This document shows positions 6,604-13,052 of a DNA stretch of 13,052 nt, one piece after another. Origin of the DNA: JAALKW01 sp033791145 (GTDB taxonomy: Bacteria; Pseudomonadota; Gammaproteobacteria; Legionellales; Legionellaceae). The position numbers were made by a program, and so were the translations under genes. The stretch is taken from the NCBI GenBank assembly GCA_033791145.1, contig JASJHH010000153.1, positions 1 through 13,052 of the forward strand. Reading direction: 5' to 3'. How positions within the stretch are numbered: position 1 is the stretch's first letter; the number at the start of each line of letters is the position of its first letter. The notes under the pieces are model-generated. The model was not told the origin of the DNA. It made no database searches and saw nothing but the letters and a program-made list of their open reading frames with translations.

Positions 6604-8451
6604 ATGCGCCAAACGCAATCTGTTTTATCAAACCCTGCTCAGGCGAGAGTCCATGGCGTACGTCTTGATTTTTTAATTATTTTTTTGATTGTTTGCTCAC
6701 TCACCTTAATTCTTAGACTCGCGTATCTTCAATTTGCGCAATACAAACGTTTTGCAACGCTATCTTTGCAAAATCAAATGAGTATTACTCCAATCGCCCC
6801 AACCCGCGGCATTATTGTAGATAGAAATAATACCGTGCTTGCTGAAAACATTCCGGTTTATGGTATTGAGATTACACCTAATCATGTTCATAATTTATCA
6901 GATACACTCACGCGGCTTAAAGCGCTACTGCCTTCTATTACCGATGATGATATTACGCATTTTAATCGCATCAAAAAACAAACCCGCTCCTATTTGCCCA
7001 TACCCGTTAAACTCAAACTCTCAGAAGAAGAAATCGCGATTTTTGCAACGCATCAATATGCTTTTCCCGGTGTTAATATTAAAGCGGAACTCATGCGATT
7101 TTATCCTCTCGGTGATGTAACAGCACATGTACTTGGCTATGTTGGACGACTGAGTACGGATGACTTAAACCGCGTGAACACTATTAATTATCGCGCAACT
7201 AATTTTATCGGAAAAACAGGCATCGAACGTTTCTATGAAGATAAACTCCATGGCGGAGTGGGCTACCAACAGCTTGAAACCGATGTCAGTGGTCGCGCTG
7301 TACGAACACTGAGTAAGCAGGCTCCTATATCCGGTGAAAAAATTACGCTGACTTTAGATGCGCGCTTACAAACACGCATTCACAAAGCGTTATCCGGTAA
7401 AGCCGGTGCGGTAGCAGTGATTGATGTCACCAATGGCGAACTATTAGCGCTCGTCAGTACCCCAAGTTATAATCCAAATCAGTTCGTACAAGGTATGACG
7501 CAAGCAAGCTACCATACTTTGGTCACTAACCCTGAAAAACCACTCTATCACCGTGCTATTCGCGGATTATACCCCCCTGCATCCACAATTAAACCATTTA
7601 TTGCACTCGCAGGGGTTGAAAAAGAAATCGTTGATGAACACACCAAAATTTATGACCCTGGCTGGTATCGTCTCCCTGGCATTACGCATCGATACCGTGA
7701 TTTCAAACGCAGCGGACATGGCGAAATACAATTAAAACGCGCCATTACGGTTTCGTGTGATACTTATTTTTATCAATTAGGGCATAAGCTCGGTATTCAT
7801 GCCATTGAATCGATGCTAACACGCTTTGGTTTTGGTCAGTTGAGTCATGTTGATTTAAAAGAAGAAGTAGAAGGTATTGTCCCGAGCCCACATTGGAAAA
7901 AACAAGTCAAAGGCTTACCTTGGTATCCTGGTGATACTTTAATTACCGCCATCGGACAAGGATTTATGCTGGCATCTCCTTTGCAACTTGCGAGTGCAAC
8001 GGCGGCTTTAAGTCAACATGGCCGACGCTTTCGACCTCATTTACTCAAAGCATGGTCTGCTGAAGATAATCAATTGCATGTTGAAAAACCACTTGAAGAA
8101 TATCCCGTTCATCTCAAAAGCCATACCTGGGATCTGATTACCGATGGCATGCATTCCGTGATAACCAAACGAGAAGGCACAGGGCATCGTTTTGGTCGAG
8201 ATACGCCTTACAGTGTCGCTGCGAAAACAGGTACAGCCCAAGTATTTAGCTTAAGTCAGGATGAGAAAAAACGCTATCAAACAGTTGCTGACTCACTACG
8301 CGATCACTCGCTATTTATTGCCTTTGCACCGGTTGAAACACCTGAAATAGCCATTGCTGTTTTGGTTGAACACGACCCGACTGCATCCAAAATTGCACGT
8401 GAAGTTATGGATGCTTATTTTGAATTAAAAAAATCTGAGGTGACCACATGA
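6604..8451 (+). CDS. mrdA: Penicillin-binding protein 2, elongasome transpeptidase
   Basis: A 615-residue class B penicillin-binding protein that cross-links new peptidoglycan during cell elongation, together with RodA and MreB. It is anchored by one N-terminal membrane segment (about residues 22-45), with the rest in the periplasm. A dimerisation or pedestal domain starts at ITPIAPTRGIIVDRN. The transpeptidase motifs are complete: the acylated serine S327 in ASTIKPF with K330, SCD at 384-386 (the SxN motif in the form usual for PBP2), and KTG at 541-543. Length and motif positions are close to E. coli PBP2. It lies 9 bases after rlmH and overlaps mrdB by 4 bases. The protein should be a beta-lactam (mecillinam-type) target. 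No truncation or missing residue is seen. Confidence 0.97.
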   Translation: MRQTQSVLSNPAQARVHGVRLDFLIIFLIVCSLTLILRLAYLQFAQYKRFATLSLQNQMSITPIAPTRGIIVDRNNTVLAENIPVYGIEITPNHVHNLSDTLTRLKALLPSITDDDITHFNRIKKQTRSYLPIPVKLKLSEEEIAIFATHQYAFPGVNIKAELMRFYPLGDVTAHVLGYVGRLSTDDLNRVNTINYRATNFIGKTGIERFYEDKLHGGVGYQQLETDVSGRAVRTLSKQAPISGEKITLTLDARLQTRIHKALSGKAGAVAVIDVTNGELLALVSTPSYNPNQFVQGMTQASYHTLVTNPEKPLYHRAIRGLYPPASTIKPFIALAGVEKEIVDEHTKIYDPGWYRLPGITHRYRDFKRSGHGEIQLKRAITVSCDTYFYQLGHKLGIHAIESMLTRFGFGQLSHVDLKEEVEGIVPSPHWKKQVKGLPWYPGDTLITAIGQGFMLASPLQLASATAALSQHGRRFRPHLLKAWSAEDNQLHVEKPLEEYPVHLKSHTWDLITDGMHSVITKREGTGHRFGRDTPYSVAAKTGTAQVFSLSQDEKKRYQTVADSLRDHSLFIAFAPVETPEIAIAVLVEHDPTASKIAREVMDAYFELKKSEVTT

Positions 8452-9563
8452 ATTATGCTGCCACACAACCCATGTATCGCCCCACACGCCGTGCACTTCA
8501 CATCGATTGGCCGCTACTTGGATTATTGCTTTTACTCATCAGCATTGGTTTGTTTGTTTTATACAGTGCTTCCAACGAAAACACACACATGCTAATGCGC
8601 CAAGGCATGCGACTTACACTTGCTTTATCGATTATGCTTGTCTTATCGTTTGTGCCACCCCACACTTACAAACGCTGGTCACCTGGGCTTTATCTTTTTG
8701 GACTTTTATTGCTCTTTGCCGTCATGGCCATGGGTAAAATTGGAAAAGGCGCGCAGCGCTGGCTTGATTTAGGCTTTTTTCGCTTTCAACCGTCCGAAAT
8801 TATGAAACTTGCGGTGCCTATGATGACCGCTTGGTATTTAGATAAAAAAACCTTGCCACTTGATTTCAAAGCACTGTCTGTGGCGATTTGTATTATATTT
8901 ATTCCAACGCTTTTAATCGCCGAACAACCTGATTTAGGCACTGCCATTATGGTCGCCTCAGGGGGCGTTTTTGTGGTTTTTTTAGCAGGGATTAGCCTTC
9001 GAACCATTGGCTTGTTCACCGGGTTATTAACCGCTTTAATGCCCATGCTTTGGTATGTGATGCATGATTATCAACGAAAACGGGTGATGACTTTATTGAA
9101 CCCTGAAAACGACCCACTCGGCAGTGGGTATCACATTATTCAATCTAAAATTGCCATTGGATCAGGCGGTGCTTTTGGAAAAGGTTGGCTCTCTGGGAGT
9201 CAGTCACATTTAAATTTTTTACCTGAGCATGCCACGGACTTTATTTTTTCGGTGAGCAGTGAAGAGTTTGGATTTATTGGCAGTGCAGGGCTTATTTTAT
9301 TATTTTTCTTTATTTCGCTGCGTTGTATTTATATTTCAAAAAACGCACAAACCAATTATACCCGTCTGCTTGCCGTAGGCCTTAGCATGAGCTTTTTTCT
9401 GTCTGCTTTTGTCAATATTGGCATGGTTATGGGCATATTGCCGGTTGTTGGTGTGCCGTTGCCGCTTGTGAGTTATGGCGGCACGGCGATGGTTACTTTT
9501 CTAGCTGGTTTTGGCATGCTCATGTCGATTAGCTCTCACCGCATTTTATTCAACAACCTCTAA
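8448..9563 (+). CDS. mrdB: RodA, elongasome peptidoglycan polymerase (SEDS family)
   Basis: A 371-residue inner-membrane protein with about ten membrane helices that polymerises lipid II into glycan strands and works as a complex with PBP2. SEDS landmarks are present: GKGAQRWLDLGFFRFQPSE near residue 100, NPENDPLGSGYH, GSGGAFGKGWLSGSQSHLNF, the catalytic-region Asp D264 in PEHATDFIF, and PLPLVSYGGTAM near the end. Length matches E. coli RodA (370). The start ATG overlaps the mrdA stop as ATGA, with GAGGTG just upstream, so the pair is translationally coupled. This keeps the two partners in equal amounts. The last 18 bases overlap rnhB on the other strand; no terminator is visible there. Confidence 0.97.
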   Translation: MNYAATQPMYRPTRRALHIDWPLLGLLLLLISIGLFVLYSASNENTHMLMRQGMRLTLALSIMLVLSFVPPHTYKRWSPGLYLFGLLLLFAVMAMGKIGKGAQRWLDLGFFRFQPSEIMKLAVPMMTAWYLDKKTLPLDFKALSVAICIIFIPTLLIAEQPDLGTAIMVASGGVFVVFLAGISLRTIGLFTGLLTALMPMLWYVMHDYQRKRVMTLLNPENDPLGSGYHIIQSKIAIGSGGAFGKGWLSGSQSHLNFLPEHATDFIFSVSSEEFGFIGSAGLILLFFFISLRCIYISKNAQTNYTRLLAVGLSMSFFLSAFVNIGMVMGILPVVGVPLPLVSYGGTAMVTFLAGFGMLMSISSHRILFNNL

Positions 9564-10115
9564 GATAGCGCGTACCGGCGCAAAGCTTTTACGATGAATT
9601 TCACACGGGCCAAGCTGTTTTAAAGCAGCTTGGTGTTGCTTTGTTGGATAGCCTTTGTGTTGTGCAAACCCATAGCCTGGGTATTTTACATCAAGCGCTA
9701 TCATCTCGTTATCTCGCAACACTTTAGCCAAAATAGAGGCCGCACTGATTTCAGCTACTTTTGCATCACCACCGATTATTGCCTCACAAGCATAATTTAC
9801 ATCGGGACAATAAAGCCCATCAACCAATACTTGGCTGGGTTCAATAGATAAACCTTCAATCGCACGCTTCATGGCCAGTAAACTTGCTTGATGAATATTA
9901 ATTTCATCTATTTCTGTTGCTTCAACCCGCCCGTAAGCATAGCTTTTGGCTTTTAAGATAATTTCTTCTGATAAAACCAAGCGCTTTTTAGCACTTAATT
10001 TTTTAGAATCGGCTAATCCCTTAATTATAATAGAGTTATCTAAAATCACAGCAGCAGCTATCACAGCACCTGCCAAAGGCCCGCGCCCCACTTCATCAAC
10101 CCCTGCAATATACAT
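9546..10115 (-). CDS. rnhB: Ribonuclease HII
   Basis: A 189-residue cytoplasmic nuclease that removes single ribonucleotides and RNA primers from DNA. The acidic active site is complete: D7 and E8 in AGVDEVGRGPLAG, D99 in VLVDGLY and D135 in AKVLRDNEM. DSKKLS and YPTKQHQAAL are also conserved. I start at ATG 10113-10115, which has GGTGG 6-7 bases upstream. An in-frame TTG at 10131-10133 would add six residues but has no Shine-Dalgarno site. It converges on mrdB with an 18 bp overlap of coding ends, so each transcript carries some antisense to the other. It is divergent from the holin-like gene, and no clear own promoter could be read. Confidence 0.95.
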   Translation of the reverse strand: MYIAGVDEVGRGPLAGAVIAAAVILDNSIIIKGLADSKKLSAKKRLVLSEEIILKAKSYAYGRVEATEIDEINIHQASLLAMKRAIEGLSIEPSQVLVDGLYCPDVNYACEAIIGGDAKVAEISAASILAKVLRDNEMIALDVKYPGYGFAQHKGYPTKQHQAALKQLGPCEIHRKSFAPVRAILEVVE

Positions 10116-10154
10116 TGTATTCCACCGTATCAATTATTTACAAACATAGACAAT

Positions 10155-10184
10155 TTGTTTCCTACTCGTTACAGTAGGTATATT
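10155..10184 (+). promoter_or_regulatory. Promoter of the holin-like gene with an 18 bp dyad in its spacer
   Basis: -35 TTGTTT (10155-10160) and -10 TATATT (10179-10184) are 18 bases apart. The spacer, CCTACTCGTTACAGTAGG, is exactly a 6-6-6 dyad (CCTACT/AGTAGG). This is a good candidate operator for a dimeric regulator. A second small hairpin, CGAAC-TTATT-GTTCG (10187-10201), lies at the expected transcript start. No regulator gene is adjacent. Confidence 0.55.
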
Positions 10185-10233
10185 CCCGAACTTATTGTTC
10201 GTGGAAAGTCTAAAACAGCATAGGGAGTGTGTC

Positions 10234-10509
10234 ATGACCAAATGTAGATTAAGCCCATTGGCTTTCGGATTATCTTTAGGCGTTATTTGGGGAGCATCTG
10301 TTCTCGTTATGGGGCTGCTCGCCTTTTATTTATCCTATGGCACCGCATTTGTAAGCGCTATGGGGGTCCTCTATATTGGATATGAGTCATCCATTGTGGG
10401 TAGCATTATCGGTGGCGTATTTGGCTTTATCGATGCCTTCGTCGGTGGCGCATTAATTGCCTGGCTTTATAATTGCTTTTCAGGATGCTGCAAAAAAAGC
10501 TGCGACTAA
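10234..10509 (+). CDS. Small holin-like integral membrane protein
   Basis: A 91-residue inner-membrane protein with two or three hydrophobic, Gly-rich segments: LAFGLSLGVIWGASVLVMGL and the run from SSIVGSIIGGVFGFIDAF to GALIAWLYNCF. It has a short hydrophilic tail with Cys clusters (SGCCKKSCD). I recall similar small proteins in Legionella-type genomes labelled bacteriophage holin; that label does not prove a lysis role, and no phage genes are nearby. Start: ATG 10234 has a strong AGGGAG site at 10222-10227. The longer in-frame start at 10195 lies only a few bases after the expected transcript start and lacks a site. It appears to be single-gene, with the dyad-bearing promoter upstream, and is convergent with mdfA 9 bases away. 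Confidence 0.6.
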   Translation: MTKCRLSPLAFGLSLGVIWGASVLVMGLLAFYLSYGTAFVSAMGVLYIGYESSIVGSIIGGVFGFIDAFVGGALIAWLYNCFSGCCKKSCD

Positions 10510-10518
10510 ACATCAGCA

Positions 10519-11778
10519 TCATGCGGGGCGGTTATCTTTCTCTTTTCTGACTAAGAGAAAAATACCGCCCATCATCATCAAATACACAACCCCCACCCCA
10601 GCACAATATAATGCAAATATAAAATTACTATGCGAAGCATATAAATGATTAATTACTTCAATCCCAACAGCCTGTAAGCTCATTAAAATCAAACCCATCA
10701 ATGCCGATGCCGTTCCTTTGGTGACTTCTGTTGAATATAGTGTAAATCTCGCCAATGGCGCACCGGTGAGTCCAATCCCAAAAAAGTAAATCACAAGCCC
10801 AGGCATCAGCCAAACAAAGTTTTTTCCTAAAATTAACACTAATAAAAACATGATAAAAAGGCCTGCAACAACCGTTGTAGAACCAATCATCATGAGTTTT
10901 TTCAAATTAAAATATCGCGTCAAACGATGTAGCGTCATATTTCCTGCAATCGCTGCCATAAACACCGGCACTTGCCACAACCCGTATTCAATCAATGACT
11001 CACCTGACGCTGACACAATAACAACAGGTGCTAAACCAATCCATGCCACACACGGCAAACCCAGTAAGCCTGAAGCAATAGAGGCCATCATAAATTTAGG
11101 GTTTTTAAACAAGGCTGCATAACGCAAACCAACATCTTTAAATGACAGCTCGGCACGCGGAATGACTTCACCATTACGCTTGGTTTCACCAACCGACTCA
11201 GGCATAAAACGCCAAAGCCCCCATAGCGTAATCAAAGCAAGCACTGCAATCACGACGAAAATAAAACGCCAATCCCAGTGCGTTACAAAAATAGCGCCTA
11301 AAAGCGGCCCTAACAGTGGCGCTAAAATAGTGACATTGGCCATAATCGCCATTAAACGCACCACTTCCATTTCTTCAAAAATTTCTTGAATCGTTGCGTA
11401 ACCCACCACAGTAATAAAGCAAAGCCCCATGCCTTGAAAAAAGCGTGCTGCCAAAAATTGATTAATCGACCCAGAACAGGCAATCAAAACTGTAAAAACA
11501 AGAAAAACCCAACCCCCTGTAATCATCACAGGCCTACGACCATAATGATCAGAAAGCGGCCCTAGAATAATTTGAAGCGTTGAGCCCCCTAAAATATAAA
11601 GCATAAGCGAACGCGCAATGGCTGATTCAGGGGCATCAAACGACTTCACCACCTGAAGCATGACAGGCATGATCATATCATTTGAAATATACGTTAAAAA
11701 TTCGTACAGCACTAAAAAAACAGCAAAAATAAGTGCGTGCTGACGCGTAATTGGAATCAAAGGTTGAGATTTTTGCAT
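10519..11778 (-). CDS. mdfA: MdfA-family multidrug/proton antiporter
   Basis: A 419-residue major-facilitator exporter with about twelve membrane helices that expels cationic and neutral drugs in exchange for protons. The match to E. coli MdfA is strong across the protein: LYEFLTYISNDMI in helix 1, GPLSDHYGRRPVM in the first loop (motif A), GYATIQEIFEE, MANVTILAPLLGPLLGA and YFFGIGLTGAPL. With the ATG at 11776-11778 the two key acids fall at E26 and D34, the same numbers as in E. coli MdfA. That decides this start over an in-frame TTG at 11796. No Shine-Dalgarno site is visible; the leader from the predicted promoter is about 22 bases. The 3' end contains a hairpin shared with the convergent holin-like gene. 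The drug range cannot be read from the sequence. Confidence 0.92.
   Translation of the reverse strand: MQKSQPLIPITRQHALIFAVFLVLYEFLTYISNDMIMPVMLQVVKSFDAPESAIARSLMLYILGGSTLQIILGPLSDHYGRRPVMITGGWVFLVFTVLIACSGSINQFLAARFFQGMGLCFITVVGYATIQEIFEEMEVVRLMAIMANVTILAPLLGPLLGAIFVTHWDWRFIFVVIAVLALITLWGLWRFMPESVGETKRNGEVIPRAELSFKDVGLRYAALFKNPKFMMASIASGLLGLPCVAWIGLAPVVIVSASGESLIEYGLWQVPVFMAAIAGNMTLHRLTRYFNLKKLMMIGSTTVVAGLFIMFLLVLILGKNFVWLMPGLVIYFFGIGLTGAPLARFTLYSTEVTKGTASALMGLILMSLQAVGIEVINHLYASHSNFIFALYCAGVGVVYLMMMGGIFLLVRKEKDNRPA
10526..10570. terminator. Hairpin at the convergent 3' ends of mdfA and the holin-like gene
   Basis: GGGCGGT (10526-10532) pairs with ACCGCCC (10564-10570) and TTTCTCTT (10537-10544) with AAGAGAAA (10553-10560), with a small internal loop and an 8-base apex. 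It lies inside the last codons of mdfA. It is stable, but no T-run follows on either strand, so it is a weak intrinsic terminator or an RNA-end stabiliser. Confidence 0.4.
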
Positions 11779-11806
11779 AAAAAAATTACAAATCAATAAA
11801 AAAGCC

Positions 11807-11836
11807 AGTATACGCCTGAGATACGGTTTAACACAA
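11807..11836 (-). promoter_or_regulatory. mdfA promoter
   Basis: On the minus strand: -35 TTGTGT (11831-11836), 18-base spacer, -10 TATACT (11807-11812). The expected start is near 11800, about 22 bases before the chosen ATG. Confidence 0.55.
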
Positions 11837-11854
11837 TTATTATTTATATGATTT

Positions 11855-11873
11855 CAGATATTCCCGCTTAAAT
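11855..11873. repeat. Solitary copy of the insertion-sequence right end
   Basis: CAGATATTCCCGCTTAAAT matches the reverse complement of the right end of the element at 1-1615 (CAGCAATTCCCGCTTAAAT) at 17 of 19 positions, including 14 in a row (11860-11873). No transposase or partner repeat is nearby, so it may be the scar of a lost or decayed copy. Confidence 0.5.
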
Positions 11874-11879
11874 CGATGA

Positions 11880-11993
11880 GGCAGATACACTAAAGACTTA
11901 GCCGATGTGATTTTTGAGCGTATTAAAACCTATTACCCGGTTTTTCATGAAACCTATGAGCAACTTAAAATCGGCATGGTTCAAATCGATTAA
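11880..11993 (+). pseudogene. C-terminal remnant of an unrecognised gene
   Basis: An open frame of 37 codons without a start, closed by TGA at 11877-11879 and ending in TAA at 11991-11993. It reads like a real protein tail: YTKDLADVI, then FERIKTYYPVFHETYEQLK, then IGMVQID. I do not recognise the family. It begins seven bases after the solitary insertion-sequence end, which fits a gene cut by an insertion followed by deletion of its 5' part. The -35 of the pdxB promoter starts four bases after its stop codon. Confidence 0.45.
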
Positions 11994-11996
11994 AAC

Positions 11997-12026
11997 TTGC
12001 GAAAACCTAAAATTAGCCCGTATACT
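11997..12026 (+). promoter_or_regulatory. pdxB promoter
   Basis: -35 TTGCGA (11997-12002), 18-base spacer, -10 TATACT (12021-12026). Transcription would start near 12033, only about 7 bases before the pdxB ATG, so the message may be nearly leaderless; no Shine-Dalgarno site is present. Confidence 0.5.
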
Positions 12027-12039
12027 CCCGAATTTACAC

Positions 12040-13052
12040 ATGAAAATTTTAGCTGATGCCTCACTACCACATCTGAACGACTTATTTAGCGTGCCGTTTA
12101 GACTCACACGCTATGCTAATCAAGAAACACTAGAAAACGCACTGCCTTCTCATGATATTTTACTCTGTCGCTCAACCTTAAAAATCACATCTAATTTATT
12201 AAAAAATAGTCATATTCAATGCGTTGCAACAGCAAGCAGTGGCATTGATCATATTGATAGCAATTATTTAAATACTCAAAATATTAAGCTATTTGATGCC
12301 AAAGGCTGTAATGCATCAGCCGTTGCCGATTATGTGCTTGCAAGCCTTGCTTATCTTAAAGCGCTGGACCCCGCGGACAAGCCGCGGGGCGTAGGCGTTT
12401 TATCTAAGCCGCGGGGTGTAGGTAGCGTAGGTGTCATCGGCGCAGGCGAAGTCGGTAGCCGAGTGATTAAGCGCTTAAACGCTTTAGGGTTTGACGTGCT
12501 TGCTTACGACCCCTTCAAGCCAAATTTTAAATCTTGCAGCTTTCAAGCATTAAAAAACTGCGATATTTTATGCATTCATGCAAATTTACATGACATACAG
12601 CCCTATCCTACAAAAAATAGCTTAGATGCCAAATTTTTAAATCAACTCAAACCCAATACGATTATAATAAACGCTGCACGGGGCGGTATAGTCGATGAGA
12701 AAGCACTGCTTAATAACAATAAAAATATTATTTATTGCACTGATGTATATCAAAACGAGCCTGAGATTAATCCTTATATTATTCAATATGCAACGCTTTG
12801 CACACCGCACATTGCAGGCCATAGCATCGAGGCAAAGTACAATGCTGTTCTGCATTTAAGTCAAAAATTACATCAATATTTTGGTTTTAAAGTACCAACG
12901 CCTAAACAAAACAAAAGCCTTAAGCATGCAAATACACATCAAACCTGGGAGGCTTTAGCGCTGAGTTTATACAGTCCCATTTTAGAAACACAACAGCTCA
13001 AACAAGCAACACATACAAAAACTGCTTTTTTAGCACTTAGACGTGCCCATCA
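12040..13052 (+). CDS. pdxB: Erythronate-4-phosphate dehydrogenase, 3' end outside the window
   Basis: The NAD-dependent enzyme of the DXP-dependent vitamin B6 route, oxidising 4-phospho-D-erythronate. 337 codons are seen and the frame runs off the right edge; E. coli PdxB has 378 residues. The N-terminal MKILADASLP is typical. The nucleotide-binding motif is VGVIGAGEVGSRV (about residues 130-142). The catalytic triad of D-2-hydroxyacid dehydrogenases is present: R214 in NAARGGIVD, E240 in QNEPEINP and H257 in TPHIAGHS. The C-terminal PdxB-specific dimerisation part has begun after about residue 290. Just before the NAD motif lies a roughly ten-residue insertion, with KPRGVGVLS followed by KPRGVGSVG, encoded by GC-rich repeats unlike the rest of the gene. 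The frame stays open, so it is probably functional. It has its own promoter and no operon partner upstream. Confidence 0.9.
   Translation, partial: MKILADASLPHLNDLFSVPFRLTRYANQETLENALPSHDILLCRSTLKITSNLLKNSHIQCVATASSGIDHIDSNYLNTQNIKLFDAKGCNASAVADYVLASLAYLKALDPADKPRGVGVLSKPRGVGSVGVIGAGEVGSRVIKRLNALGFDVLAYDPFKPNFKSCSFQALKNCDILCIHANLHDIQPYPTKNSLDAKFLNQLKPNTIIINAARGGIVDEKALLNNNKNIIYCTDVYQNEPEINPYIIQYATLCTPHIAGHSIEAKYNAVLHLSQKLHQYFGFKVPTPKQNKSLKHANTHQTWEALALSLYSPILETQQLKQATHTKTAFLALRRAH
12366..12432. repeat. In-frame GC-rich palindrome and 27 bp tandem repeat inside pdxB
   Basis: CCCCGCGG (12369-12376) and CCGCGGGG (12382-12389) form an 8 bp inverted repeat around ACAAG. AAGCCGCGGGGCGTAGG (12379-12395) recurs with one change at 12406-12422, exactly 27 bases (nine codons) later. 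The insert translates without stops and lies between the two halves of the NAD-binding region. It resembles dispersed palindromic elements that insert into genes, as Rickettsia palindromic elements do. Confidence 0.75.

Noticed and set aside
10116..10133. TTG start adding six residues to RNase HII
   Set aside because: No ribosome site upstream; the ATG at 10115 has GGTGG and fits the family's short N-terminus.
10195..10233. Longer start for the holin-like protein
   Set aside because: The start at 10195 sits at the transcript start region with no ribosome site; ATG 10234 has AGGGAG six bases upstream.
11779..11796. TTG start adding six residues to MdfA
   Set aside because: It would lie about 4 bases into the predicted message, and the ATG at 11778 places the key acids at 26 and 34 as in E. 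coli MdfA.
11898..12107. Minus-strand ORF of 69 residues across the pdxB start
   Set aside because: It is antisense to the plus-strand protein remnant and the pdxB start, with no homology signal.
12366..12432. Frameshift or pseudogene call for pdxB because of the repeat insert
   Set aside because: The frame stays open on both sides and the NAD and catalytic motifs are intact.
12366..12432. CRISPR-like repeat
   Set aside because: Only two 27 bp units with no spacers of regular length, and it is translated within pdxB.
12637..12855. Minus-strand ORF of 72 residues inside pdxB
   Set aside because: Antisense to the catalytic part of pdxB and compositionally a shadow.
1..13052. tRNA or rRNA genes
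   Set aside because: No cloverleaf-like or rRNA-like segment was recognised on either strand.

Overview
The window is an AT-rich stretch of a gammaproteobacterial chromosome. The rsfS-rlmH-mrdA-mrdB block, an MdfA-type exporter, a PdxB-type dehydrogenase and a small holin-like membrane protein together suggest a Legionellales or Coxiella-like bacterium. This placement rests on gene content and remembered protein resemblance, not on any search. Intact housekeeping operons sit beside insertion elements, palindromic repeats and gene remnants, as in a host-associated genome undergoing decay.

Layout, left to right. Bases 1-1615 are a complete-looking insertion sequence with a DDE transposase and about 24 bp imperfect terminal inverted repeats; the window starts on its first base. 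It abuts the 3' two-thirds of an AAA ATPase/DUF4143 gene (1630-2313) that has lost its nucleotide-binding half, followed by a strong terminator (2293-2358). Next come a divergent pair: a secreted GH18-like barrel protein (2348-3454, minus) and a two-domain VOC/4-hydroxyphenylpyruvate-dioxygenase-like protein (3524-4783, plus). A DinJ-YafQ toxin-antitoxin operon (4799-5344, minus) follows, with a readable promoter at 5370-5398.

Bases 5345-5789 hold no intact gene. They contain the toxin-antitoxin promoter, a GC-rich palindromic repeat, a small gene remnant on the minus strand, a 12 bp tandem repeat, a perfect 29 bp inverted repeat and the promoter of the next operon.

The core is one tightly packed operon: rsfS (ribosome silencing), rlmH (23S rRNA pseudouridine-1915 methylation), mrdA (PBP2) and mrdB (RodA). 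The last two form the elongasome peptidoglycan synthase. The usual upstream partners nadD and holA are not present. rnhB (RNase HII) converges on mrdB with an 18 bp overlap. A small holin-like membrane protein follows, with an 18 bp dyad exactly filling its promoter spacer. Convergent to it is an MdfA-family multidrug exporter. Bases 11779-12039 hold the mdfA promoter, a 19 bp copy of the insertion-sequence end, a C-terminal gene remnant and the pdxB promoter. pdxB (vitamin B6 synthesis) runs off the right edge and carries an in-frame GC-rich palindromic/tandem insert next to its NAD-binding motif.

I found no clear unknown multi-gene system. The best leads are the palindromic insert inside pdxB, the mobile-element-like palindromes and insertion-sequence end copies, and the dyad-controlled promoter of the holin-like gene.
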